Below, piece by piece: positions 17,025 through 25,147 of a stretch of DNA of 64,000 nt. Source of the DNA: Pedobacter sp. Bi126 (GTDB taxonomy: Bacteria > Bacteroidota > Bacteroidia > Sphingobacteriales > Sphingobacteriaceae). Where the stretch lies: the NCBI RefSeq assembly GCF_918698245.1, contig NZ_CAKKMS010000002.1:744001-808000 (forward strand), read 5' to 3'. Positions within the stretch are counted from its first letter, which is position 1. Every line of letters begins with the position of its first letter. The notes beneath the pieces are model-generated. The model was given only the letters and a program-made list of their open reading frames with translations. It did no database searches and had not been told where the DNA came from. Both the position numbers and the translations under genes were made by a program.

Positions 17025-18257
17025 TTACTCTTCTAAATAATCCAAATCTTTGTTGAAACTTTCTTTTAATTGGCTCAAACCAAACATCGCAATCAGGGTT
17101 AATATTCCCATTACTAAATATCCGGCAGTAATTAATCCGTATTTATGGGTTAAAAATTCGAATAAGAATGTAATAGGAATTAATGCGCCCCTTACAAAAT
17201 TAGGTGCAGTTGTAGTTACAGTAGCCCTTATGTTTGTGCCGAACTGCTCTGATGCAATGGTAACAAATGTGGCCCAATAACCTACAGAGAAGCCCATAAA
17301 TAGACAGATCCAGATGAAATTGCTACCCGTTAAGCCGAAACTGGTTAAATAAACAACCACACTCGCAACAGAAAGCAAGTGGAAAATAAAGACTGTTTTT
17401 TTTCTCGACTTTAATACCTGAGAGAGTAAACCTGTAACCACATCGCCTATTGCAATTCCAAAATAGGTAAACATAATGCCGGTACCAGCTTTTAGTGGTT
17501 CTGTCGCACCTAAAGCTTTACCAAATTCTGGCGCTAAGGTAACCAGGATTCCCACTACAAACCATAACGGAATACCGATTAAGATACAATAGAGATATTT
17601 CGAAAAACGTTTCCAGTTGTTAAACAGCATTAAGATATTTCCTTTTGATACTTCTGTTTGGTTAGCGGCGTGTTTAAACATGCCCGATTCGAAAGTGCCA
17701 ACACGTAATAAAAGCAGTACCAAGCCCATTCCGCCGCCTACAAAGTAGGAGGTTTGCCAGGTAAATTCGGCAGCTACAGTTGCCGCAACAGCAGCACCTA
17801 ATAAACCCACTGCACCAACAATCATGGTTCCATACCCGCGTTTTTCTTTATCCATGGTTTCAGCAACCAAAGTAATCCCTGCACCAAGCTCTCCAGCTAA
17901 ACCTATACCGGCAATAAACCTGATGATGGCATAACTGTTAACCGATGTAACAAAACCATTGGCAATATTGGCCAATGAATATAAAAGGATTGAACCAAAA
18001 AGAACTTTGATCCTTCCCAGTTTATCGCCCAGTATGCCCCATAAAATTCCGCCTAAAAGTAGACCGAACATTTGAGAATTGATGATCAAAAAGCCATCAG
18101 ATTGCATATTTACCTGAGAAACACCAATTTCAGTTAAACTTTGAACACGAACAACAGAGAATAAAACAAGATCGTAAATGTCTACGAAGTAACCCAGAGC
18201 AGCTACAATAACTAAGAAAATTACATTGCGGTTGTTTGCTTTTGCTTGAAGATCCAT
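17025..18257 (-). CDS. MFS transporter, metabolite:H+ symporter type
   Basis: The 410-residue, 12-helix protein belongs to the sugar/metabolite-H+ symporter side of the major facilitator family. Motif A is 'GILGDKLGRIKVLFGS' after helix 2, and 'RFIAGIGLAGELGAGITLV' in helix 4 is the typical segment with an intramembrane Glu. No enzyme gene is adjacent to suggest the substrate. A second, weaker motif A ('VLKSRKKTVFIFH') separates the halves. Start ATG 18257 is the only reasonable choice. Confidence 0.87.
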   Translation of the reverse strand: MDLQAKANNRNVIFLVIVAALGYFVDIYDLVLFSVVRVQSLTEIGVSQVNMQSDGFLIINSQMFGLLLGGILWGILGDKLGRIKVLFGSILLYSLANIANGFVTSVNSYAIIRFIAGIGLAGELGAGITLVAETMDKEKRGYGTMIVGAVGLLGAAVAATVAAEFTWQTSYFVGGGMGLVLLLLRVGTFESGMFKHAANQTEVSKGNILMLFNNWKRFSKYLYCILIGIPLWFVVGILVTLAPEFGKALGATEPLKAGTGIMFTYFGIAIGDVVTGLLSQVLKSRKKTVFIFHLLSVASVVVYLTSFGLTGSNFIWICLFMGFSVGYWATFVTIASEQFGTNIRATVTTTAPNFVRGALIPITFLFEFLTHKYGLITAGYLVMGILTLIAMFGLSQLKESFNKDLDYLEE

Positions 18258-18317
18258 TTAATTATTTGGTTTAAACGCTGAAAGTACGCAATAACACAAA
18301 TATTTAAAATAGATTTT

Positions 18318-18357
18318 TAAAATAAAAGCCACTCTTGTTTTAGAGTGGCTTTTATTT
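18318..18357 (-). terminator. Intrinsic terminator after the small lipoprotein gene
   Basis: The 12-bp perfect stem 18324-18335 / 18342-18353 (core AGCCACTCT) with a 6-nt loop is flanked by A/T runs. It sits 3 bases past the stop of the minus-strand lipoprotein gene. Confidence 0.85.
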
Positions 18358-18359
18358 TC

Positions 18360-18581
18360 CTACATCGGAGGATTTTTTTTTGTAGTATCAGGTGGCATTT
18401 TAGTCGTGTCAGGCATTTTTTTAGAGGTTGTGTCTGGCATCTTTTTAGTCGTATCCATCATTTTTGTAGAATCCGTCGCAGTACTGTCTGAAGAACCAGC
18501 CATATTTTTAGACGAATTGCATGCTGATGTGGCTATCATAAGAGAACCCGCAAAAGCAAGACTTAAGATTATTTTTTTCAT
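18360..18581 (-). CDS. Small repeat-rich lipoprotein
   Basis: The 73-residue protein has a lipoprotein signal peptide with lipobox 'TSAC' at about residues 18-21. The mature part has no globular domain: after a Ser/Thr-rich linker it consists of repeats of the form 'MPDTTKK', about five units of 6-9 residues. Similar low-complexity lipoproteins occur in Pedobacter relatives, function unknown. The repeats could expand or contract by slippage. It has its own terminator and probably its own promoter. Confidence 0.75.
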   Translation of the reverse strand: MKKIILSLAFAGSLMIATSACNSSKNMAGSSDSTATDSTKMMDTTKKMPDTTSKKMPDTTKMPPDTTKKNPPM

Positions 18582-18708
18582 AGTTTTTATTGTTATCTAT
18601 CAACCTAACAACCTTATAATCATTTGGTTTTATTTTTTTTTATTTCTTATTGCTTATTTTTCACCCATCGCATTGATTATTAATGTATTGTGAAACAAAA
18701 TAAATGCA

Positions 18709-18932
18709 TTATTCAGGGTGGATCTTTAACTTATTCAGCAATTCTGGCGATATGTTTTCAGCATATACACCATAACCATTTACCAAAACCCTTTTTAAAT
18801 TTCCCGCATATGATGAAATGGTATAAACAACCAAGCTATCAGCCGGGTCGGTCATTCCTTCGAAACGGTATTACTTATTTCAAATTCTTCAGGCTTCAGG
18901 AATAATATTACTAAAACAAGATCTTCAAAACT
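18709..18932 (-). pseudogene. Frameshifted remnant of a small conserved-looking gene
   Basis: Two minus-strand frames join at 18852-18855. The upstream one has no start codon and ends '...KPEEFEISNTVSKE' then TGA; the downstream one starts at an ATG overlapping that stop and reads 'MTDPADSLVVYTISS...' to 'SPELLNKLKIHPE' and TAA at 18709. Both read like real protein with good codon use, and a one-base shift would fuse them into about 75 residues. I do not recognise the family. Alternatively the 48-codon downstream frame is a small intact gene. No plus-strand gene explains the stretch. Confidence 0.4.
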
Positions 18933-18967
18933 TTAAAAGGTGATAAAACTTTCTGATATTAGTGAAT

Positions 18968-19453
18968 ATGATTATTTCTCAAAACACCCTGAAATGGGTA
19001 ATGCGTTTTTACCCACCCCTATTTTTTCAACGCATTTGGGTTCAGAAATTTGAAAATGAATTTAGAAGCTGTACGGTTAAGCTGAGCAAGAGTTTTTTGA
19101 ATAAAAATTATAACGGTTCTATTTTTGGTGGTACTATTTATGCAGCTACAGATCCGTTTTATGCTTTATTGTTCGATCAGTTAATGCAGCGCAGAGGCTT
19201 TAAAGTCCGTGTTTGGCTAAAAAGTGCTTCTATACAATATTTAAAGCCTGGTCGTTCTACATTATACTTTACCATAACTGTAACTAACGAGATGTTGAAC
19301 GAAGCAGAGCACGCACTAAAAACCGTTGGAAAGTTTGTAAAAGCCTACCCGATGGAAATTACCAATAAGGATGGCGAGCTGTGCGCTACCGTGATGAATG
19401 AAGTATATATCCGAAACCTGCATCAGGGCGAAACCCCTAGAGTTGCTTACTAA
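18968..19453 (+). CDS. DUF4442 hotdog-fold protein (thioesterase-like)
   Basis: The 161-residue protein matches the DUF4442 family, related to PaaI-type hotdog thioesterases. The segment 'LNKNYNGSIFGGTIYAATD' is the family's signature, with Asn and Asp where hotdog thioesterases bind acyl-CoA. The start could also be a GTG at 18962; the ATG at 18968 is preferred. The substrate is unknown. The AlbA_2 gene begins 11 bp downstream, so the two are probably one operon. Confidence 0.8.
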   Translation: MIISQNTLKWVMRFYPPLFFQRIWVQKFENEFRSCTVKLSKSFLNKNYNGSIFGGTIYAATDPFYALLFDQLMQRRGFKVRVWLKSASIQYLKPGRSTLYFTITVTNEMLNEAEHALKTVGKFVKAYPMEITNKDGELCATVMNEVYIRNLHQGETPRVAY

Positions 19454-19464
19454 TTTTTTAGATT

Positions 19465-20094
19465 ATGCCGAGTATTAAGAGTTTAATTTTGCAGGGCGAA
19501 GGCGTTATGCTCGATTTTAAGAAAACCATTACCAATACCGAGAAAATTGCCAAGAGTCTGGTTGCTTTTGCCAATAACAAAGGGGGGAAACTATTGATTG
19601 GTGTTGCTGATGATGGATCTATTAAAGGGGTAAAATCAGAAGAAGAAGAAAAGTACATGATTTTAACTGCAGCGCATCAGTTCTGCAAACCGGCAATTGA
19701 GCCTTACTTCGAAGAAATTTATGTTGATGATAAATTGGTATTGGTAGTTAATATCCCTGAAAGTGATACGAAGCCACATTATGCACTCGATGATCAAAAA
19801 AAATGGTGGGCTTATATCCGTATAGATGATAAAAGCGTTCTAGCCAGTCGCATTATTCTTGAAGTGTTGAAACAGGAATATAAAAACAATGGTGTACTCA
19901 TTTCCTATTCTGAAAATGAAAAAAAGCTGCTCGAATACTTGGAAGAGAACGAAAAGATTACGCTGAAAGAGTTTAGTAAATTGTTGCGCAGTTCTTACCG
20001 CAAGGCACAAAAAGTTTTGGTTAATTTAATTTTAACCAATGTAATCAAATCGCATACTTCAGAAAAAGAAGAATATTTTACGGCGGTGAGATAA
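19465..20094 (+). CDS. AlbA_2 (Schlafen-like) domain protein
   Basis: The 209-residue protein has an AlbA_2/Schlafen AAA_4-type domain at about 10-120: 'EGVMLDFKKTITNTEKIAKS' then 'VAFANNKGGKLLIGVADDG', the hallmark putative nucleic-acid-binding fold. The C-terminal 60 residues look like a winged helix ('LEENEKITLKEFSKLLRSSY'), fitting a regulator. Many members with this domain are transcriptional regulators or defence-related, but this short form is common in ordinary Bacteroidota chromosomes. Confidence 0.8.
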   Translation: MPSIKSLILQGEGVMLDFKKTITNTEKIAKSLVAFANNKGGKLLIGVADDGSIKGVKSEEEEKYMILTAAHQFCKPAIEPYFEEIYVDDKLVLVVNIPESDTKPHYALDDQKKWWAYIRIDDKSVLASRIILEVLKQEYKNNGVLISYSENEKKLLEYLEENEKITLKEFSKLLRSSYRKAQKVLVNLILTNVIKSHTSEKEEYFTAVR

Positions 20095-20113
20095 GGTGCT
20101 TTTTCTCGATGGT

Positions 20114-20145
20114 CGTCATCCTGAACTTGTTTCAGGATCTATTTT
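20114..20145. repeat. Dispersed palindrome, family A
   Basis: Core CCTGAA-cttgt-TTCAGG flanked by 'cgtcat' and 'atcta'. It is nearly identical to the copy at 41246-41275. It lies between two same-strand genes and has no T-run, so it is not an obvious terminator. Confidence 0.8.
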
Positions 20146-20331
20146 ACGCGGGTTTTAATTATGTAAAAACTAACAAGAAAGATGCTGACCACGTAGTAGC
20201 TGCAAGGCAATTGAAAACACTAAACCTACTTGTAAAATAAATTAAGCATGACGATCGCCTTTTTAAAATCGAACATTAACTTTTCTACACACCTACTTTT
20301 TGAGCTTTAAATACGCGACCTTTGTAACCCT

Positions 20332-21702
20332 ATGTTTTCTAAAATTTACACCAAATATAAAGCCTATTACAAAGAAAATCTTCGTCTGGCACTGCCAATT
20401 GTAGGTTCTCAGGTTGGTCATACTTTGGTACACATGGCCGATAGTATTATTGTAGGTCATTTTACTGATACCATTCAATTGGCGGCTGTTTCGTTAGTGA
20501 ACAGTATATTTATGCTTATCCTGGTAATTGGTTTGGGTATTTCGTATGGTTTAACGCCGCTTATCGCACAGGAAAACGGCCGTCAGAATTATGATGAATG
20601 TGGAAAGCTTTTATCAAACAGTTTAATTATTAATATCTGCGTGGGTATATTTTTATATATACTGGTTCAATTGGGGATTTTGTTTGTGATCGACCACCTC
20701 GAGCAAACACCCGAAGTAGTGCGTTATGCAAAACCTTATCTGAACCTTTTATCTGTTTCAATTATACCTTTACTGATTTTCCAGACTTTTAAACAGTTTG
20801 CTGAAGGTTTAGGATTTACCAAACAGGCCATGTTTGTTTCTATCTGGGGAAATGCGATCAACATCATTTTAGGAATCATTTTCGTAAAAGGCATGTTCGG
20901 TATTAAATCGATGGGTGTTAGTGGTGTGGGTTTAAGTACTTTAATCGACAGGATTTTAATGGCTACCGTAATGTGTTTTTATGTATTGCGTTCTCAGCAT
21001 TTCAAAAAATACCTGATCAGTTTTAAAGCCACGTTTTTTGATAAAATAAGGGCGATTAAGATTGCTAAAATCGGGATGCCAGTTGCCATGCAATATTCAT
21101 TCGAAATCAGTGCTTTTAGCGGCGCTGCAGTGCTTATCGGCACAATTGGAGCGGTAGAGCAGGCTGCGCATCAAATTGCAATTAGTTTAGCCGCCATGAC
21201 CTATATGATTGCCAGCGGCGTAGCTTCGGCAGCTACTATTAAAACGGGAAATAACTTTGGTAAGAAAAATTTCGACGATTTACGTAAATCTGCCATAGCC
21301 AGCTACCATGTTATTTTGTTGTTTATGTCTGTTACCGCAGTGATTTTTGTTTTGGCCAATAACATCATGCCCTTCATTTATACGGAAGATGCTGCTGTTA
21401 TTCCTATTGCAGCCCAATTATTGATTATCGCTGGCTTTTTTCAGCTGTTTGATGGCACACAGGTGGTTGGCCTAGGTGTTTTACGTGGTATTGGCGATGT
21501 TAATATTCCAACTTTTATTACCTTTTTAGCCTATTGGGTAGTTGGTATTCCAATTGGTTATGTTTTAGGATTTCATTTTAACTTAGGTGTTAATGGCATC
21601 TGGTATGGATTAACCCTGGGTTTATTAACGGCTTCTATTCTGTTGTTTCTAAGGTTTCAAAATAAAACTAAGGCTTTGAAGGTGGAGCAGATGCATCCTT
21701 AG
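20332..21702 (+). CDS. MATE family efflux transporter
   Basis: The 456-residue, 12-helix protein is a multidrug and toxin extrusion transporter, a cation-coupled exporter of the NorM/DinF type. Family segments are 'LALPIVGSQVGHTLVHMADS' at the N-terminus, 'ISYGLTPLIAQENG' after helix 2 and 'GMPVAMQYSFEISAFSGAAV' opening the second half. No regulator is adjacent and the substrate is unknown. The gene is followed by an 89-bp palindromic repeat. Confidence 0.93.
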   Translation: MFSKIYTKYKAYYKENLRLALPIVGSQVGHTLVHMADSIIVGHFTDTIQLAAVSLVNSIFMLILVIGLGISYGLTPLIAQENGRQNYDECGKLLSNSLIINICVGIFLYILVQLGILFVIDHLEQTPEVVRYAKPYLNLLSVSIIPLLIFQTFKQFAEGLGFTKQAMFVSIWGNAINIILGIIFVKGMFGIKSMGVSGVGLSTLIDRILMATVMCFYVLRSQHFKKYLISFKATFFDKIRAIKIAKIGMPVAMQYSFEISAFSGAAVLIGTIGAVEQAAHQIAISLAAMTYMIASGVASAATIKTGNNFGKKNFDDLRKSAIASYHVILLFMSVTAVIFVLANNIMPFIYTEDAAVIPIAAQLLIIAGFFQLFDGTQVVGLGVLRGIGDVNIPTFITFLAYWVVGIPIGYVLGFHFNLGVNGIWYGLTLGLLTASILLFLRFQNKTKALKVEQMHP

Positions 21703-21709
21703 ATAAATT

Positions 21710-21798
21710 CGTCATTTCGACCGCAGTGGAGAAATCTATCGAACGGAATTTCTTATGGATAGATTTCTCCATTTCGCTTCGTTCCAGTCGAAATGACG
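21710..21798. repeat. 89-bp palindromic element, family B
   Basis: The ends are perfect 12-bp inverted repeats, CGTCATTTCGAC (21710-21721) and GTCGAAATGACG (21787-21798). Inside is a second 13-bp inverted pair, GGAGAAATCTATC and GATAGATTTCTCC. A related half-element occurs at about 28998-29029. This looks like a mobile palindromic unit (REP/MITE-like). Confidence 0.85.
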
Positions 21799-21849
21799 CG
21801 ACTAAGTAATAAAACGAGAAATTTGAAGATTATTTAATGACAGCAGGAA

Positions 21850-22584
21850 TTACTTCCCCCCAACATTAACCACAACACCAATAGTGAAGATAGAATTGCC
21901 CGCAGACATATATTTACGGTTTTTTAAGCCAATATTACTACTGGTGGTATATTGTAGCTGAAAAGTTTTGCTGAGCGCCATACGCGTAAAGAAAACCGGT
22001 TCAAAGAAAATATTATCTTCTTTCGGCTGCACAATACCGTTTAAAAAGAACCTATCCATTTTAATATGGCTAATCCTTAATGCTGTACCGTAGTTAATTG
22101 GGAAATCTGTTCCGAATAGACGCAGGTTATTTTTCTTTTTAGAACTATAATTAACCTGTAAGAAGGTTTTGCGGTAATCAACTTCCTGCAATTCGCTACT
22201 AATAAGGATGTCGTTTTTATAATCGCGGAAGGTAATATCACTCCAACCTTTCCCTACACCTGCATAAACCTCAATAATCCGGTTGTTATCCGGGCCAAAA
22301 GTATCAAAGTATCCTCCTCCAATTTCAATAAGTTTATGCCCGAAATCTTTGCTTTTTCTTTCACTATTCATTCTCGAACCGCTAAAAAGTACACCAATGT
22401 GATCAGAAACGGCATAAGCACCATTAACACTGGCATTGCCTTTTAATGAGATGTGCGCGCCGCCACTAAATTCACCCTGTTTACTTAACATGGGGGTATT
22501 TGGTACGTTTGGCATATAAACTGAAGAACAACTGGCTGCGAAAAGCGCTAAAACTGGAAGTGTAAAACGTAAGTATTTAATCAT
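21850..22584 (-). CDS. Lipoprotein, probable beta-rich outer-membrane protein
   Basis: The 244-residue protein starts best at the ATG 22584 (MIKYLRF), which gives a lipoprotein signal with lipobox 'FAASC'. The mature part has alternating beta-strand-like segments ('SGGAHISLKGNASVNGAYAV', 'HKLIEIGGGYFDTFG', 'IIEVYAGVGKGWSDI') and ends in a short strand, as in small beta-barrels. I do not recognise a named family and no role can be assigned. The truC gene lies just upstream on the same strand. Confidence 0.7.
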   Translation of the reverse strand: MIKYLRFTLPVLALFAASCSSVYMPNVPNTPMLSKQGEFSGGAHISLKGNASVNGAYAVSDHIGVLFSGSRMNSERKSKDFGHKLIEIGGGYFDTFGPDNNRIIEVYAGVGKGWSDITFRDYKNDILISSELQEVDYRKTFLQVNYSSKKKNNLRLFGTDFPINYGTALRISHIKMDRFFLNGIVQPKEDNIFFEPVFFTRMALSKTFQLQYTTSSNIGLKNRKYMSAGNSIFTIGVVVNVGGK

Positions 22585-22622
22585 AGATGTTATATAAACA
22601 GATTTTGATGGCAAAAATTGTG

Positions 22623-23306
22623 CTAAGGTTCCATTTTCATAAAATCCATCACTCTTTTAAACTCATCGTGTAAACCGGCTTTTAAATGGATTTTTTCTTT
22701 TGTAATGGGATGAGTGAATGCTAACTCCGAGGCATGGAGCAACATGGTTGTCATATCCCATTGCGCTTTAAAGAATTTGTTTTGTTTGTTGCAACCATGT
22801 GTCCTATCGCCAATAATTGGATGTAGGATGTGGCTAAAGTGTCTTCTCAATTGATGCATCCTCCCGGTTTTGGGTGTAGCTTCTACCAATGAATACCGTG
22901 AGGTTGGATGTTTACCGAAAGCTACGGCTACCTCTGCCCTTTGCAGTGTTATAAACGAAGTGAAAGCATCCTGCATCGTTCCGTTTTCTTTGGCTAATGG
23001 ATAGTCAATATCCATTGCATCAGGTGTGAAACCACGCAAAATAGCCAAGTATTTTTTATCGGTTTCTGCATTCATAAATTGTTGATGCATAGCAATTTCA
23101 GATGCTTTGTCGAAAGCAAATAATAAGATTCCGCTTGTCTTCCTGTCTAGCCTATGTACAGGACTAACATGCTGGCCTACCTGATCTCTGAGTAACTGAA
23201 GTGCGAACTCCATGGCATCTCTTGCAATGGAAGATTGATGCACCAACAACCCGTGGGGTTTGTTAATTGCAATTAGATTTTCGTCCTGATAAATAATCTC
23301 CAACAT
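22623..23306 (-). CDS. truC: tRNA pseudouridine synthase TruC-like
   Basis: The 227-residue RluA-family enzyme aligns by eye with E. coli TruC, which makes pseudouridine 65 in tRNA-Ile and tRNA-Asp. The start 'MLEIIYQDENLIAINKP', the catalytic motif 'PVHRLDRKTSG' (Asp about residue 55) and 'EPKTGRMHQLRRH'-type segment ('ATPKTGRMHQLRRHFSHI') all agree, as does the end 'LMLHASELAFTHP'-like sequence. There is no S4 domain, as expected. Confidence 0.88.
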   Translation of the reverse strand: MLEIIYQDENLIAINKPHGLLVHQSSIARDAMEFALQLLRDQVGQHVSPVHRLDRKTSGILLFAFDKASEIAMHQQFMNAETDKKYLAILRGFTPDAMDIDYPLAKENGTMQDAFTSFITLQRAEVAVAFGKHPTSRYSLVEATPKTGRMHQLRRHFSHILHPIIGDRTHGCNKQNKFFKAQWDMTTMLLHASELAFTHPITKEKIHLKAGLHDEFKRVMDFMKMEP

Positions 23307-23347
23307 ATGGCCGCGAAGATAAGGATATTATGGTTTTCTGGATGAGC

Positions 23348-24250
23348 TTATCCAAATAAATCAAAAGCCAGGCGGTAGGTGTTGCAGTGCGCATCTACAA
23401 TATCTCTGATATCGATGGAGTAACCGCCACCCATACTCACCTGCACCGCCAATTTTTTATCTTTACAGGCCTGCAGCACCATTCTGTCGCGTTCTTTACA
23501 TGCGGCCTTGCTTAATGCCAGTTTGCCGAGTTTGTCGGTAGAAAGCACATCAACCCCCGATAAATAAAATACAAAATCAGGTTTGGCCCTTTCGAATGCC
23601 TTTTTTAAATTGGCATTTAATGTTGACAGATATTCTTCATCCTGCACACCATCAGCTAAAGGAACATCCAGACTTGATATTTCTTTTCTAAAAGGAAAAT
23701 TTTTATCACCATGCATCGAAAAAGTGAACACTCTTGGCTCCTTTTGAAAAATTTCTGCCGTGCCATTTCCCTGATGTACATCTAAATCGATAATTAAGAT
23801 CCGCTTAGCTAAATTTTTATTTAACAAGTAATTAGCTGCAACAGCCTGATCGTTCAATAAACAAAAACCTTCGCCCCAATTGCTGCCTGCATGATGGGTG
23901 CCACCTGCTACATTAAAGGCAATTCCGTTACTCATTGCAAAATGGGCTGCATCGATTGTACCTTGAGTAATTCGCAGCTCGCGTTCTAATAGCTGCGCGT
24001 TTAATGGGAAACCTATTCTTCTTTGGTCTTTCGCTGAAAGTGTTAAATCTCTAAGCTGTTCCCAATATGTTTTTTCGTGAGTCAGGAGTATAATATCTTC
24101 CGAAACTGGTTCTGGGCTAAATAAATTCTGCTGTGCTATAGTCCCTTCATGCAAAAGTTGTTCGGGTATCAACTCATATTTCAGCATCGGAAAACGATGC
24201 CCTTCGGGTAAAGGATGCGCGTAAAGGGGATGCCAGGCAATCTTAATCAT
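23348..24250 (-). CDS. Histone-deacetylase-family hydrolase (AcuC-like)
   Basis: The 300-residue Zn hydrolase of the class I/II deacetylase fold has the catalytic His pair in 'VAGGTHHAGSNWGEGFCLLND' and the metal ligands in 'LIIDLDVHQGNGTAEI', with a third Asp in 'LSGVDVLSTDKLG'. Bacterial relatives deacetylate acetyl-CoA synthetase or polyamines; which applies here cannot be told. Its start overlaps the stop of the bestrophin-like gene by one base (TGATG), so the two are translationally coupled. Confidence 0.88.
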   Translation of the reverse strand: MIKIAWHPLYAHPLPEGHRFPMLKYELIPEQLLHEGTIAQQNLFSPEPVSEDIILLTHEKTYWEQLRDLTLSAKDQRRIGFPLNAQLLERELRITQGTIDAAHFAMSNGIAFNVAGGTHHAGSNWGEGFCLLNDQAVAANYLLNKNLAKRILIIDLDVHQGNGTAEIFQKEPRVFTFSMHGDKNFPFRKEISSLDVPLADGVQDEEYLSTLNANLKKAFERAKPDFVFYLSGVDVLSTDKLGKLALSKAACKERDRMVLQACKDKKLAVQVSMGGGYSIDIRDIVDAHCNTYRLAFDLFG

Positions 24251-25110
24251 CAGCCTAAAATTTCCTCCACGTGTTTTTCAATGTTCGTGCAGATCTGATC
24301 CACAGGAAGATCATTCGCATCTTCTCCAAATGGGTTTTCTATTTCTTCAGCTATCAACTCCAAACTCGCTAATACATAGAGGATAAAGGGAACAATTGGC
24401 ACCACAAAATAACCTAAACTGAATACCCACCCAAAAGGTAAAGTAATTACGTAAATAAAGATAAACTTCTTGATAAAAGCGCTGTAAGAATATGGGATCG
24501 GTGTGTTTTTAATACGCTCGCAAGCACCACAGATATCGGTAAATTGATTAAAATCGCCAGAAAGGACAATAAATTGTTCCTGCGAAATAGCGCCTTTTTC
24601 GAGTAGTTCGTATAACCTGTTAATTAAGCTTCCTGCAATCTGGTTTGGCACGTGTTTACCTTCTTCAACCTCTATTAAAAGACTATTTTTGCCAAAATAC
24701 ATTCTTTCACGTAAATGTTCTTTCAAGGCAAAAGCATATTTGGGAATACCGTATTCAAAAAAACGGACATCTTCCTCTGTCAATTTAAGTGCTTTAATTT
24801 TCAAGGCCAGGTTGCGGCTCACGTTGGTTAAAGATCCTAGAAGCTTTCTTCCTTCCCACCACCTGTCGTACGCTGTATTTGTTCTGAAAACCAGCAGCAT
24901 GGACAAAACAAAGCCCAATAAGCTGTGCATCATGCCTATATTGGTCACATAGCTGCTTTTAGAAAGTTGAAAAAAATTGAGCTCGGCAAATGCAACCAGA
25001 CCCGAAAAAACAGCTACTGCAAGCATTAATGGCCACAATTTTCTGAAAGTATCACTTTTGTGGATGTGAAAAATGAAAGTACTCCAGTCTTTAGGGTTGT
25101 AATTGATCAT
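24250..25110 (-). CDS. Bestrophin-like channel family protein (UPF0187/YneE)
   Basis: The 286-residue membrane protein belongs to the bacterial bestrophin family. N-terminal hydrophobic segments flank the family sequence 'LGFVLSMLLVFRTNTAYDRW' with 'WEGRKLLGSLTNVSRNLA' after it; the end is 'EEIENPFGEDANDLPVD', the conserved acidic region. Bacterial homologues form pentameric ion channels, and the Klebsiella homologue is a cation channel. The gene is coupled to the downstream deacetylase by a one-base overlap. Confidence 0.88.
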   Translation of the reverse strand: MINYNPKDWSTFIFHIHKSDTFRKLWPLMLAVAVFSGLVAFAELNFFQLSKSSYVTNIGMMHSLLGFVLSMLLVFRTNTAYDRWWEGRKLLGSLTNVSRNLALKIKALKLTEEDVRFFEYGIPKYAFALKEHLRERMYFGKNSLLIEVEEGKHVPNQIAGSLINRLYELLEKGAISQEQFIVLSGDFNQFTDICGACERIKNTPIPYSYSAFIKKFIFIYVITLPFGWVFSLGYFVVPIVPFILYVLASLELIAEEIENPFGEDANDLPVDQICTNIEKHVEEILG

Positions 25111-25147
25111 TTTCTTGCTTTTTTATTTGATGAGCCTTTGCTCTTCT

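Noticed and set aside
18690..18905. 71-codon plus frame
   Set aside because: It starts at GTG and is out-competed by the protein-like minus-strand frames in the same stretch.
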